A DNA stretch of 64,000 bases from NCBI RefSeq assembly GCF_963678635.1, contig NC_087068.1, forward strand, positions 37,769,436 through 37,833,435, read 5' to 3'. The notes beneath the pieces were generated by a model, which searched no databases, was not told the DNA's origin, and was given only the letters and a program-made list of their open reading frames with translations. Source of the DNA: Symsagittifera roscoffensis. Its lineage: Eukaryota; Xenacoelomorpha; Acoela; Convolutidae. Shown piece by piece: positions 1-9,265 of this stretch. Within the stretch, counting starts at the first letter, position 1, and the number at the start of each line of letters is the position of its first letter. The position numbers and the translations under genes are program-made.

Positions 1-1722
1 ACACTGAAACAATATCAAAACCTTGACCCGATAATTCGACAACTAAAATCATGGCACAAATATAAAACTAAACCTATCAAAGCAGATTCAACCATTCTAG
101 GAAACAAAACACTCCTCCGATACTTTCGCAAATTTAACAACACAACAATCAATGAAACTACAGACCTTTTAGAATACAATTTAAACGAATCCACAGTTCC
201 CTGTCTCCCTATAAGTATGATTCTTATAGCTTTTAATATTTCACATACACAAAATATTAAAGGACACTCTGGATCAGAAAAAACATATTCAAATTTTATA
301 CAAAATTTTTACTTCCCAAATGCACCAATTTGGATAAAAGTACTATGCAATGATTGTATAGTATGTCAGCTAAATAAACCTTACCCAAATCAAAAACAAG
401 TAGCACAAATACAAGATTTTAAAGGACAAAGTTTATACTTTAATCACCGTATCTCATTTGATACTAAAGGACCAATTTCACCCTCATCAGAAGGAAACTC
501 CTACATTATGGTAATTGTTGACGCATTTACACATTATGTAGCACTTAATCCAGTACCACATTGTAACGCTTATTACGCATACACAACACTCTATGAACAC
601 TGGATAGCAAAATTTGGACTACCAGAAATTTTAGTTACAGACAATGGTACAGAATTCATAAATAATGAAATAATAACACTATGTCATTTATACAACATTA
701 AACACAAACCACGTACATCTCATGCACCTTGGACAAACGGCTTAGTCGAAGGTATGAACCGTTCATTACAAGAATATCTTAGATGTATCATCAACGGAAA
801 TGATACAAAATATACCGAATGGTCAGCAGATGTAAAATTATTTCCCTTAGCATATAATTCACAAATTACGACAACTTTAGGAATGTCACCATACGAAATG
901 GTTTTTAACCAAAAGCCACGCAAACCAATAATGTTTACAGCAAATTCACATAAAAACGCACAAGGTTATTGTCAACCAAATAAAGACTCAATTTGTTATA
1001 ACCTACCTTTACATACACACGATGAAGATCATTTTCATCACCCACAAATTCTTAAATTAGCCTCCGGTACACACACCGAATGGATTTTAAATAGAGATAA
1101 AAAACACAATGAAATTTATCAAAAAATAACAAAAAAGTTATTACAAAGACAAAATATTAATGAACAAATCAATTCACGTTTTACACCAGCTTCCGATTTA
1201 AAAATTGGAACATTTGTTTTAATACCTAATTTTAATACTCACAAAGGAATTTCTAAAAAATTACAACCCCTCCGAAAAGGACCCTATCAAATAATTGCAA
1301 AACCCACAGATGTCACATATAAAATTATCGACTCAAACAAAAAAGAAATCGTTCAACATCGAAACAACCTATTACCTTATTACCCAAAAGAATACGCACT
1401 CCGCGAATTAACTCAATTATATTCTTTCACAGGATTAAAAATCATTCAAAATGAACCACATCTAAAAAACACAGAACAAAATGATAACCCCACCGAAACT
1501 CAAAACACAAAACCAACCGCCACCAAAAACAATACACAAAATCATAAAGAATCTCCAAAACAAAGAAAAAATAGAAAAATGACAGAACAAATAATACCCC
1601 AAGAAGAAATAGACAAATCAGAACATAGAAAGACAACAAGACTCCGAAATCAACCACGTAAAAACTACAAAATGTTCATCCCTCAATCTAAAATATTAAA
1701 GAAAGTAGAATTTAAAAAGTAA
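1..1722 (+). CDS. pol: Ty3/gypsy-type Pol, C-terminal part (integrase), 5' end outside the window
   Basis: The frame is open from base 1, so the ATG at 217 is internal and the true start lies upstream. The integrase inserts retroelement cDNA into the host chromosome. Visible parts: a zinc module with His at 244 and 265 and a CxxC pair at 355 and 364; a catalytic core with Asp codon 460-462, Asp codon 640-642 (TDNGTEF) and Glu codon 748-750 (GLVEGMN), giving D-x35-E between the last two; then a GPY/F module (RKGPYQII, near 1279). About 100 lysine-rich, low-complexity residues follow to the stop. The GPY/F module and the spacing are typical of Ty3/gypsy and retroviral integrases. The frame is intact in the visible part. 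Protease, RT and RNase H should lie upstream. Confidence 0.92.
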   Translation, partial: TLKQYQNLDPIIRQLKSWHKYKTKPIKADSTILGNKTLLRYFRKFNNTTINETTDLLEYNLNESTVPCLPISMILIAFNISHTQNIKGHSGSEKTYSNFIQNFYFPNAPIWIKVLCNDCIVCQLNKPYPNQKQVAQIQDFKGQSLYFNHRISFDTKGPISPSSEGNSYIMVIVDAFTHYVALNPVPHCNAYYAYTTLYEHWIAKFGLPEILVTDNGTEFINNEIITLCHLYNIKHKPRTSHAPWTNGLVEGMNRSLQEYLRCIINGNDTKYTEWSADVKLFPLAYNSQITTTLGMSPYEMVFNQKPRKPIMFTANSHKNAQGYCQPNKDSICYNLPLHTHDEDHFHHPQILKLASGTHTEWILNRDKKHNEIYQKITKKLLQRQNINEQINSRFTPASDLKIGTFVLIPNFNTHKGISKKLQPLRKGPYQIIAKPTDVTYKIIDSNKKEIVQHRNNLLPYYPKEYALRELTQLYSFTGLKIIQNEPHLKNTEQNDNPTETQNTKPTATKNNTQNHKESPKQRKNRKMTEQIIPQEEIDKSEHRKTTRLRNQPRKNYKMFIPQSKILKKVEFKK

Positions 1723-2551
1723 TTTTAAGATTTTATACTTCACAATCTTGAAACCTCCGTAACATTTTTCATTTCCATTTTTCAAAATAACATGCTCACA
1801 AAGTACGCAATAATTCTAGTTCAAAATAGACCAATAGGATTCATCCAATCCGCCACTTTCTCTAACTCAAACTAAGATCAATTAGACGAATAATCTAGAA
1901 CTCCAGGCACATCTCTAACTATAACTTTACAACCTCCAGGTCAAAAATAAGCAAACCACTCCAACTTGACAGCTAAAATAAATATCACCATAATACCGTA
2001 CCCCTCCCTTATCTAATAACCCAAAGATCAACAATATTTCCCCAACTCAGACCACGAATACCCCCAAAACAAATTTGATAACTTAGCCTAAAGTCACAAA
2101 ATGAACATTTTAATTAGCCTAAAGTATAAAAATCTCACCATACCCCGGATCATTTGACAAACAAAAATAAAGAAAAAGACGACCTCCCAGTCACCATGAA
2201 AATTGCCCCCAACAATTTTTTACGAAACTCAACCCACTTGTCAAAAAACTAATAAATAATTCGACCACACTAGAAAATCGCCTCAAACAGCAAAAAAATA
2301 TTCGACCAAGAGATCATTTCTTAAATGCTTTTCTCTCAAACAGTCGCTCAAATATTTATCAATTTTAAACATTTTTTTTCAATACTTCAAGCCTTTATAA
2401 TATTTCTTTTTGATATCATTGAATCTTTTCTAATAATCATAATAATTTTTTGTAACATTTTTTAAATTTTCTACACAATAATTGAACTATTCCTCCAATT
2501 TTCCAAAACCCTTGAATATATCCACAGGTACGATTTTAACAACTTGTCTAA
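1723..2551 (+). other. AT-rich spacer between pol and the accessory/env ORFs
   Basis: There is no ORF of useful length on either strand. The plus strand stays A/C-rich up to about 2300 and then becomes T-rich. The position between pol and env suggests untranslated sequence carrying splice signals for subgenomic env mRNAs, but I could not single out one convincing acceptor. Confidence 0.4.
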
Positions 2552-2740
2552 ATGATACGAACAATTTTCAGTAGAACTGATATTTTTTTATTGTTTGTAA
2601 TTTTCATAACATTTCTATTATCCCTCATTTTGACAATATGTAAATGTATAAAGAAAGCAATCATCACATTTGCCCTAGCAACAATTTTTCTAATTCTTTT
2701 TTTAGAAGAATATTATAATAAACATAAACCTTCCCACTAA
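2552..2740 (+). CDS. Small two-helix membrane protein ORF (62 aa), function unknown
   Basis: This starts at an ATG and encodes two very hydrophobic stretches (about residues 10-29 and 36-50). A short CKCIKK link separates them and a charged tail (EEYYNKHKPSH) follows. This fits a hairpin membrane protein. It lies on the coding strand of the retroelement, 5 nt before the open frame that precedes the glycoprotein. No family was recognised. T-rich DNA produces hydrophobic ORFs by chance, so this is only a candidate gene. Confidence 0.35.
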   Translation: MIRTIFSRTDIFLLFVIFITFLLSLILTICKCIKKAIITFALATIFLILFLEEYYNKHKPSH

Positions 2741-2745
2741 AGTAA

Positions 2746-3882
2746 CAATTTAAAAATCCATCAAAAATTGCTACCCAACAGTCACAGAATCAGTCTTCAC
2801 CGACATCATCCCAAGATAATCCAACACCACCTTCAACTACTCAAAACCCTCAAACATCTACACGAATTTCTTTTCAAGACAATCCATACACTTTTGAAGA
2901 ACGGCACGCTCGTTTATCTGAACCACTAGAACCAGTTCAACGACAAGCATCCCTAAGTGAACCAACATATAATCTTTACCCAACACTACCACAAGAACTA
3001 AGTAGAATACGAAACCTTAGTCAAAACCAAAACACAGCAGAAATAAATAGACAAATTATACATCCTCGACGAAATAGAAATTTTCAAACTCCCCGAGTTC
3101 ATTTTGATATACCTCAATCCCCAACACAAACCACTCCAGAAAACACCACTGGTATCACACCAGAAACTCCTACACTTTTTTCACAACGAAGCACTTCCAG
3201 TCTACCTTCAGACTACTTAGGTTCAACACCAACATCTGAACAGATACGTGAAAATCCCTTTAACCCCCCAAACCTAACATCACGACTACCATATTGGACT
3301 ACAAATTCATTCACACAAGGTGAACCAAATTTAGTCAATGACCCCATAGATATTTCTACGGATACAACAACATCCTCATCACTACCAGAAACATTATCAC
3401 TACCATCAACACCATCAATAAGTCAATTTTCACCACTACCCTTTAACTTAAATTTTCCAAATAATCTCGACGCCAGATATCGAGAACAATCATCTATAAA
3501 TATTCCTTTAAGATTAGATTGGAATACATTCACAGCACCTCCACCATTATTTGGACAACATCAAGAAAGTAACCGCCTTCATAACTGGGCACTTAATAGA
3601 TTACAATATCGTCAAGATATTCACAACGATATCCGTGATCACAATATTCAAATACTCCAACAAAACAGTTTACAATTAAAGTTTGAAATCACAGTTAAGT
3701 TAAATAATATTACCCAACATCCCTACCCATTAAATCCACCTAACATAACAGCTCAATCACTACCACCACCGTTTATAACTACTGAAGTAATATACAAATA
3801 CGACAGATACACCAAAAACACAATTGGTTACATTACATTTTATAATCCATACTCAGGATTATCATACACATGTATATTCTAA
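2746..3882 (+). CDS. 378-codon open frame without an ATG, upstream of and overlapping env
   Basis: The frame is open from just after the TAA at 2743-2745 to the TAA at 3880-3882, and I find no in-frame ATG. The only ATG I noticed in the stretch before the env start (near 3345) is out of frame. The first two thirds are rich in Pro, Ser, Thr and Gln and look disordered. The last 120 or so codons look folded, with many Asn, Gln, Tyr and Ile. The end overlaps the start of the glycoprotein ORF by 13 nt. Such a long open frame in AT-rich DNA is unlikely by chance. It could be entered by splicing, and the AG at 2780-2781 preceded by ctacccaac is a possible acceptor. A non-AUG start is the alternative. 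Product unknown. Confidence 0.6.
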   Translation, partial: QFKNPSKIATQQSQNQSSPTSSQDNPTPPSTTQNPQTSTRISFQDNPYTFEERHARLSEPLEPVQRQASLSEPTYNLYPTLPQELSRIRNLSQNQNTAEINRQIIHPRRNRNFQTPRVHFDIPQSPTQTTPENTTGITPETPTLFSQRSTSSLPSDYLGSTPTSEQIRENPFNPPNLTSRLPYWTTNSFTQGEPNLVNDPIDISTDTTTSSSLPETLSLPSTPSISQFSPLPFNLNFPNNLDARYREQSSINIPLRLDWNTFTAPPPLFGQHQESNRLHNWALNRLQYRQDIHNDIRDHNIQILQQNSLQLKFEITVKLNNITQHPYPLNPPNITAQSLPPPFITTEVIYKYDRYTKNTIGYITFYNPYSGLSYTCIF

Positions 3883-6488
3883 AATTATTAATTTTTCTCC
3901 AAACCCTTTTTCTAATAACCTCAAATCAAAACATAAACCCTTCCCCTCGTACAGGACCACAAGATTTATTAGTAACACATTACGATTGCGAAGAAAATGA
4001 ACAAAAAACACTACATAAATATGCAATCAATCAGGTATCACAATGTGAAACAGAACCACAAGCTATAGAAACCACAGATATAATAGCAACACTCTATTCA
4101 AAAGCCCGAGCTACAACAGTTACAGGCTATAAATTCACAGCAACATTTTCCGAAAAGAAAGTACATTGTTCACAAGTCTCGAACGGAAACAAAAACCGAC
4201 TTGACCATGAATCATTCTACCAAAGTAATATAGAACGTCTTTTACATCTCAATCCTGACGATTGTAAAAATGAATTACTTAGACTAAACATCACACAAAA
4301 TAAAAACTCCCGAAGAAAATTAGTTAATTTTCAAGTTTTTTCAGACTCTGTACATCAATCACAACTTGAAAGACACCAAGGACATATAAAACTAGACGAA
4401 AAATACCCGTATAACGGCGCACACGGACGATTAACCTATGACCTACATGATAAACATTGGATACCACATATTGGTATAAATAACCCATCAAACTGCAAAG
4501 CAGACACGAAAAATAAAGGATACCAAGAAATAATGTTTTTCGATTGGAAAATACAACTCGAAAAAATACAACTCATACGAGATTTATCTGATAATACAAT
4601 GATCTATCAAGGAATCCGACTACCTTGTAAAAACGATCAAGGATATTGCGACCCTACAACAAGAACACAAGCAACAATTGTTTGGTTCCCCGAAGACACA
4701 TGTACAACATTTCAAGTAGCAAAAATACACGCTCGTATGATAAAATTTCACGAAAAATATTTCATACAATCAATTCCATATGAACAAGTCCATCCATCAC
4801 GCAAACTAAGTTCCGATTTTAAAAACATAGACAATATAGAAAATAAATTGACACGTTTTCAAATATATCAAGAAACAGAACTTGCATGTAAATACAGGAA
4901 TCCACTTCACAGAACACAATACTCTGAAATATTAGTTGAATATGAAAAAGGATTCGACATGACCACTGGTAAAGTAAAAATCGACCCATACGCCACAGGT
5001 CATCCTCTAAACGAAGGAACATCCTATATACCAGTTAATTTTCAAAAAAGCAACGGACAACCTGGTGGACATCTAAAACCTTATGACACCAGAAGCACAC
5101 GCTTACAAGAATTATCACTAATGAATACTACATATTTTGGTAATATCCACTATGATATTCATTTGGATATGAAACTAGACTATACAATTAGCCGCATTTT
5201 TCAAGAAATGTCACTCTCCGAATTAGAAACACTACATCAACTATGCGAATTAGAACGAACACAAATACTACAATCACTTGCACTAGCAGTATTAAAAATA
5301 CCCTACGCAGGATACTTATTATCAGGAAATAGATCAAATTTTTTAGACTACGAAGGAAACATTTTATGGTTTTATACTTGTACTAAAAAAGTATCACCAC
5401 TATACGTTTTTGAAGATAAACGATGTTATAAAAGAATCCCTATCTTTTATAAGAATAAAGTACATTTCGTGGATACACTTTCACGAAGAACCTATTTCTG
5501 GGATACCGCAGTCCCATGTGGATCAGAAAATAGCCACAATGTAGTACAACTAAACCCTGATGAAAACAAATATTATCTTCTCACTCCATATCCCACATTA
5601 ATGCAATCACTCAAAAAATTTTCACCAGAAAGCATTCGCGCTATTGCTCGAAACCCAAATATAGACTTACAATCAATAGGAATCTATTCAAAATCAGATA
5701 TTCAACATCACATTAGAACACAACAATTCCAAGAATTATTAACACAAATGGACACTATACAAAGACAATCAATAGACCAAAATTTACGCAAACTTGCAGA
5801 AACTGCAGGATTTGCCGATATCTACACGCAAGACTATAGCGGATATTTTAAAGACATTAAAGATTATATATATCTAAACGGCGAAAAATACCGTCCCCAA
5901 GATATATCACCAATTAACATTTTTAGCTTTGTTACACTCAAAAATGAGATCCTAGATTTTCTAGGATGGCCCTACTACATCTTAGAAAAATTGACTATTT
6001 TATACGCAATGTTTAACTTTATTGGATTTCTTTTCTCACTCTTAAAAGGAATCTACAATACATGTGCTATACACACACAAGTAAACAGACAAGCAAGCGT
6101 AGCACGCATACTTTTTGCAGGATTTTTTGGAATTTTTTCCACATCTATAAACAAAATTCTTTTAGACGCACAAATAAAAGAATATAACACAAAAATAACA
6201 ACACGACAAAATACATACAACGAAGAACATAACAATGTCGACCCACAGCCAACGGCACCACAATTACCACCCCTACCAAATAACCATCCACTATCCCTAG
6301 TCCCACGAAATTTTAGAAATTTAGCAATCACACATAATCCAAACTTTAGACTCACCACATCACAAAGTCCCGTCCAACATATAATGACACATCAATCACA
6401 AGATGATAATACTTACGAACAAATTATTGAACAACCACATACCACCGCTTTTCAATCTCAAAATAATAATTTTTTTAGCCCACGATGA
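3870..6488 (+). CDS. env: Envelope-like membrane glycoprotein (872 aa), probably of chuvirus type
   Basis: The predicted role is a surface fusion/attachment glycoprotein carried by an LTR retroelement. Residues 1-18 are a hydrophobic signal peptide. A long Cys-containing ectodomain with several N-glycosylation sequons follows. Around residue 708-732 there is a transmembrane helix, and a second hydrophobic stretch lies at about 743-760. The last 110 residues form a Pro/Gln/Asn-rich tail. The central part (roughly 440-620), with its LETLHQLCELER helix, GYLLSGNRS motif and the Cys-containing segment after it, resembles glycoproteins of chuviruses (Jingchuvirales) by my reading. Such genes are known to have been captured by insect LTR elements. 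No search was run, so the family is an inference, while the signal-ectodomain-TM layout is direct. The frame has no breaks. Confidence 0.7.
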   Translation: MYILKLLIFLQTLFLITSNQNINPSPRTGPQDLLVTHYDCEENEQKTLHKYAINQVSQCETEPQAIETTDIIATLYSKARATTVTGYKFTATFSEKKVHCSQVSNGNKNRLDHESFYQSNIERLLHLNPDDCKNELLRLNITQNKNSRRKLVNFQVFSDSVHQSQLERHQGHIKLDEKYPYNGAHGRLTYDLHDKHWIPHIGINNPSNCKADTKNKGYQEIMFFDWKIQLEKIQLIRDLSDNTMIYQGIRLPCKNDQGYCDPTTRTQATIVWFPEDTCTTFQVAKIHARMIKFHEKYFIQSIPYEQVHPSRKLSSDFKNIDNIENKLTRFQIYQETELACKYRNPLHRTQYSEILVEYEKGFDMTTGKVKIDPYATGHPLNEGTSYIPVNFQKSNGQPGGHLKPYDTRSTRLQELSLMNTTYFGNIHYDIHLDMKLDYTISRIFQEMSLSELETLHQLCELERTQILQSLALAVLKIPYAGYLLSGNRSNFLDYEGNILWFYTCTKKVSPLYVFEDKRCYKRIPIFYKNKVHFVDTLSRRTYFWDTAVPCGSENSHNVVQLNPDENKYYLLTPYPTLMQSLKKFSPESIRAIARNPNIDLQSIGIYSKSDIQHHIRTQQFQELLTQMDTIQRQSIDQNLRKLAETAGFADIYTQDYSGYFKDIKDYIYLNGEKYRPQDISPINIFSFVTLKNEILDFLGWPYYILEKLTILYAMFNFIGFLFSLLKGIYNTCAIHTQVNRQASVARILFAGFFGIFSTSINKILLDAQIKEYNTKITTRQNTYNEEHNNVDPQPTAPQLPPLPNNHPLSLVPRNFRNLAITHNPNFRLTTSQSPVQHIMTHQSQDDNTYEQIIEQPHTTAFQSQNNNFFSPR

Positions 6489-8284
6489 GCCGCCAACTTG
6501 GATCACTCCATCGATCAAATTCCCATCCAACCAACCTTACCTCTTCAATCCCAATAATACCACTTTTTGCTTTTCCGCCACCCGATTTTCCATCTAGCAA
6601 TGTAACATCAGGCATGAATTCCGACACTAACTCACAAATTTCAGTTTTATACTCCATTTCACAGCTAAATAACCCGAATATTGAAACCCCCGACGAATTT
6701 GCCGACTCAGAACCATCTCCATCCAATAATTTTCATAACCCTTCTCAGTTTTCTCAACCTCCTTTTCAACCCATATTGTCAAATAACCCTGACCCCATCA
6801 CTCCTACACCCTCTTATGCTTCCCAAGTTACCCCAACCTACTCCTCATACCAATCTGACCAATCATCTCATTCTCCAGACACCCCCCGAATCTCCCCAGA
6901 GCTAGATAATTTTATTACCCTCCAACAACAACCCTACCACCTTAACACCCCGACCATAAACCAAATCTCCTCCACTACAAATTCATCCAATCCCCCTACA
7001 CCCTCTTCAAATTATACTGAATCATTAGCACCATCATCCACATCAACAGAATCCTCACTCAACACTAATAGAGCTTACCGCACTTTTAAAAGAAAGTTCC
7101 CCAACCATCCTTTCCCAGCAAAACCAGGAACAGCCCGTGAATACATCAACCACCCCCAGCATACTAACACTAGAGAATTTTTAGCTATCACTTTACCCTC
7201 ATTTCCACAATACACCTTAAACACCCCTCATGACGCTAACGAAACACGCAACTTTGTAGACGAATACGTTTTAATGCCCACTCTCTCTTGGACCTCATAC
7301 TATCATTTCACTAACCCTCTTTGCTTACCTTTAACCAACACATCCATCGATATAGACCGAAACAAAGACATGCTATATCGACTAACTACACCACTCACCG
7401 CTAGACAATTTACTTACGTAGGATATAAAAAATCACTAAAAATACACACTGCACCTAGAGCTAATGAATATACACTAGAATACTACGATCACAACATCAT
7501 CAGAGCTAACCAAGATCAATTCTTAGACGACGATCGCTTCGCTAACCCACAAATCACCGAGAAATTTTTCATCAAGACACCATATGTATTTACACTAAAC
7601 ATCTTCGACCGAAAGTTTGATCACATTATTTCAGAAGCACTAACAAGCACACAAGCGTACGAAAGTTTTAAAGAACGCTTCCAAATCTTTTCACTAACCT
7701 TTCATTTCCTTGCACCACACGAAAGAGATTTACACTGCTCACACGATATTATGTTGCGAACTAAACAAACACATACATACAGTTACTATCGTTTCATCCA
7801 AAATCACTTTGACCTCCACACACCCTCTAGACAACCACACCATCGCTTTCAATTCATCAATTCAAAATACACTTCACCGTATTTCCTAAATTTCACATAT
7901 TGTATTAAAGATACTAACCTTCATGGTATTCTTCGTAACTATGACCCCATAACCCAAATGTACATTTTCTGCCCCATCACCAAGACCTTCAACGCCGAAG
8001 AATCCCGACCCTTCCTTATCCCGCACGAGTTTGTACAGCCTATAGAAATCCCCATTTTAGAATTCATCCACAACACTAAATTTAACCACAAATTATATAA
8101 CTTAATCCAAAACACACCTTATGAGTTTGCAGTAGGCACTGAAGAACTAACCATTATTAAGGCACTTCAATTGCTTTGGCCACTGCTTCAAACTAAAAAT
8201 ATCATCCGCATCTTAGCTAAACTACTAACAACTTCAGAACTAGTTCACGATATCTTCCCCCACGGTTTTTTCCCCGACGACTAA
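6485..8284 (+). CDS. 599-aa protein of unknown function, last ORF of the retroelement
   Basis: The ATG shares four bases with the stop of the glycoprotein ORF (ATGA, 6485-6488), an arrangement typical of coupled termination and re-initiation. Residues 1 to about 195 are Pro/Ser/Thr/Asn-rich and probably disordered. Residues 200-599 look like a globular domain rich in aromatic residues and His, with no membrane helix or signal peptide. No catalytic motif or family was recognised. A nucleocapsid- or matrix-like accessory protein is possible but unsupported. The frame is intact over 600 codons, which argues for recent selection or a young insertion. A consensus splice donor lies 3 nt after the stop. 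Confidence 0.75.
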   Translation: MSRQLGSLHRSNSHPTNLTSSIPIIPLFAFPPPDFPSSNVTSGMNSDTNSQISVLYSISQLNNPNIETPDEFADSEPSPSNNFHNPSQFSQPPFQPILSNNPDPITPTPSYASQVTPTYSSYQSDQSSHSPDTPRISPELDNFITLQQQPYHLNTPTINQISSTTNSSNPPTPSSNYTESLAPSSTSTESSLNTNRAYRTFKRKFPNHPFPAKPGTAREYINHPQHTNTREFLAITLPSFPQYTLNTPHDANETRNFVDEYVLMPTLSWTSYYHFTNPLCLPLTNTSIDIDRNKDMLYRLTTPLTARQFTYVGYKKSLKIHTAPRANEYTLEYYDHNIIRANQDQFLDDDRFANPQITEKFFIKTPYVFTLNIFDRKFDHIISEALTSTQAYESFKERFQIFSLTFHFLAPHERDLHCSHDIMLRTKQTHTYSYYRFIQNHFDLHTPSRQPHHRFQFINSKYTSPYFLNFTYCIKDTNLHGILRNYDPITQMYIFCPITKTFNAEESRPFLIPHEFVQPIEIPILEFIHNTKFNHKLYNLIQNTPYEFAVGTEELTIIKALQLLWPLLQTKNIIRILAKLLTTSELVHDIFPHGFFPDD

Positions 8285-8287
8285 CAG

Positions 8288-8366
8288 GTAAGTATGAATT
8301 AAATGAATATTACTAACTAATTAAAATATTAAAAAACTCACCATTCTTTATTCATGTTTTCTTTAG
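8288..8366 (+). promoter_or_regulatory. Predicted 79-nt intron just behind the last ORF
   Basis: The donor CAG|GTAAGTATG begins three bases after the TAA at 8282-8284. A perfect branch-site-like TACTAAC lies near 8311, and the acceptor TTTTCTTTAG ends at 8366. All three signals are close to consensus and the length suits a small invertebrate intron. If used, it would lie in the 3' UTR or join an alternative upstream exon to downstream sequence. Confidence 0.5.
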
Positions 8367-8494
8367 ATTTTTAGCCTTCATCTTCGATCATCTGAAAAAT
8401 TCACAAAAGAAAAATAAAAAATAGCAAACTTCTTCAAAACTGTTTAAGACCCTTTTAACTTTTGCACCAACAATTAAATAAATATAATACCAAT

Positions 8495-8632
8495 GCAGTA
8501 AATTAATTTATAAAATTTTCCCCCAAAGCAGTAAATCTACATATGATGAAAATTTGTATCTTAAAATTCCCCCATTACTAGCAGTAAATTTCCAAATTCT
8601 ATGCAGTAAATTAATAAAATGCAATTGCAGTA
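8495..8632 (+). repeat. Cluster of GCAGTAAAT motifs
   Basis: The 9-mer GCAGTAAAT occurs at 8495, 8528, 8581 and 8603, and a GCAGTA variant at 8627, with uneven spacing. C-runs (ttccccc) lie between some copies. The uneven spacing looks more like repeated protein-binding sites than a slipped tandem repeat. Confidence 0.5.
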
Positions 8633-8904
8633 CTAACCTTTTGATATTTTCATTCATTCGCACAGAAATTCTATCCACACTCACACAGCTCGCCCACGAA
8701 GAATTGTTTAAAATAATGAATTTCAGTTTCAAGTTTTCACACTCAACAACTCTAACATATAATAACAAGTTTCAAACTTTCCTTTAACCCGGTTGGAAAG
8801 GAATCATATACTAAACAAAACTAACCAACGCAGCTTACTAAATACCACAAATCATAAAATAACAGCATGACTAAGAAAAGGAAACCAACGGTACCCAAAC
8901 CGGA

Positions 8905-9194
8905 CTAACCCAGTTTAAAACTGGATAATTTATTCTTTTGAAGACTATTACAAAGTCTTAGAAAGAAATAATAAAACACAAAAAAGTCGAAAGACAAACC
9001 CATACCACAAACAATTTGCTTTTTGAACAAAGTACATAACCAACAAGACATAAGTAAAACCACAACAAACCCAACATAAAATGTTGTCACATAACAGGAG
9101 TCCTCATAAAAACCGCATGAAATCATACTCCCACACCTGGCCTAACCCACCAGGAAAGGACGTCCTGAGCATGCTCTATAGCCGGCCTAACCCA
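8905..9194 (+). repeat. Three dispersed CTAACCCA motifs with C/G-rich context
   Basis: CTAACCCA occurs at 8905, 9142 and 9187. Each copy is preceded by a CCGG- or CTGG-like element (ccgga, cctggc, ccggc). They lie in the presumed 3' untranslated region of the retroelement. Function unknown. Confidence 0.4.
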
Positions 9195-9237
9195 CCGCGC
9201 TACATCCACGCTTTGTGACCACACCTTTATTTTTAAT

Positions 9238-9265
9238 AAGAGCTACTCAAGGGTGAGTAACTCTT
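9238..9265 (+). other. Stem-loop
   Basis: The arms aagagctactca and tgagtaactctt pair over 12 bp with one mismatch or wobble and a 4-nt loop. It lies downstream of the CTAACCCA motifs. Confidence 0.4.

Noticed and set aside
1442-1657. Minus-strand ORFs inside pol and env
   Set aside because: They are hydrophobic shadows of A-rich coding sequence on the other strand.
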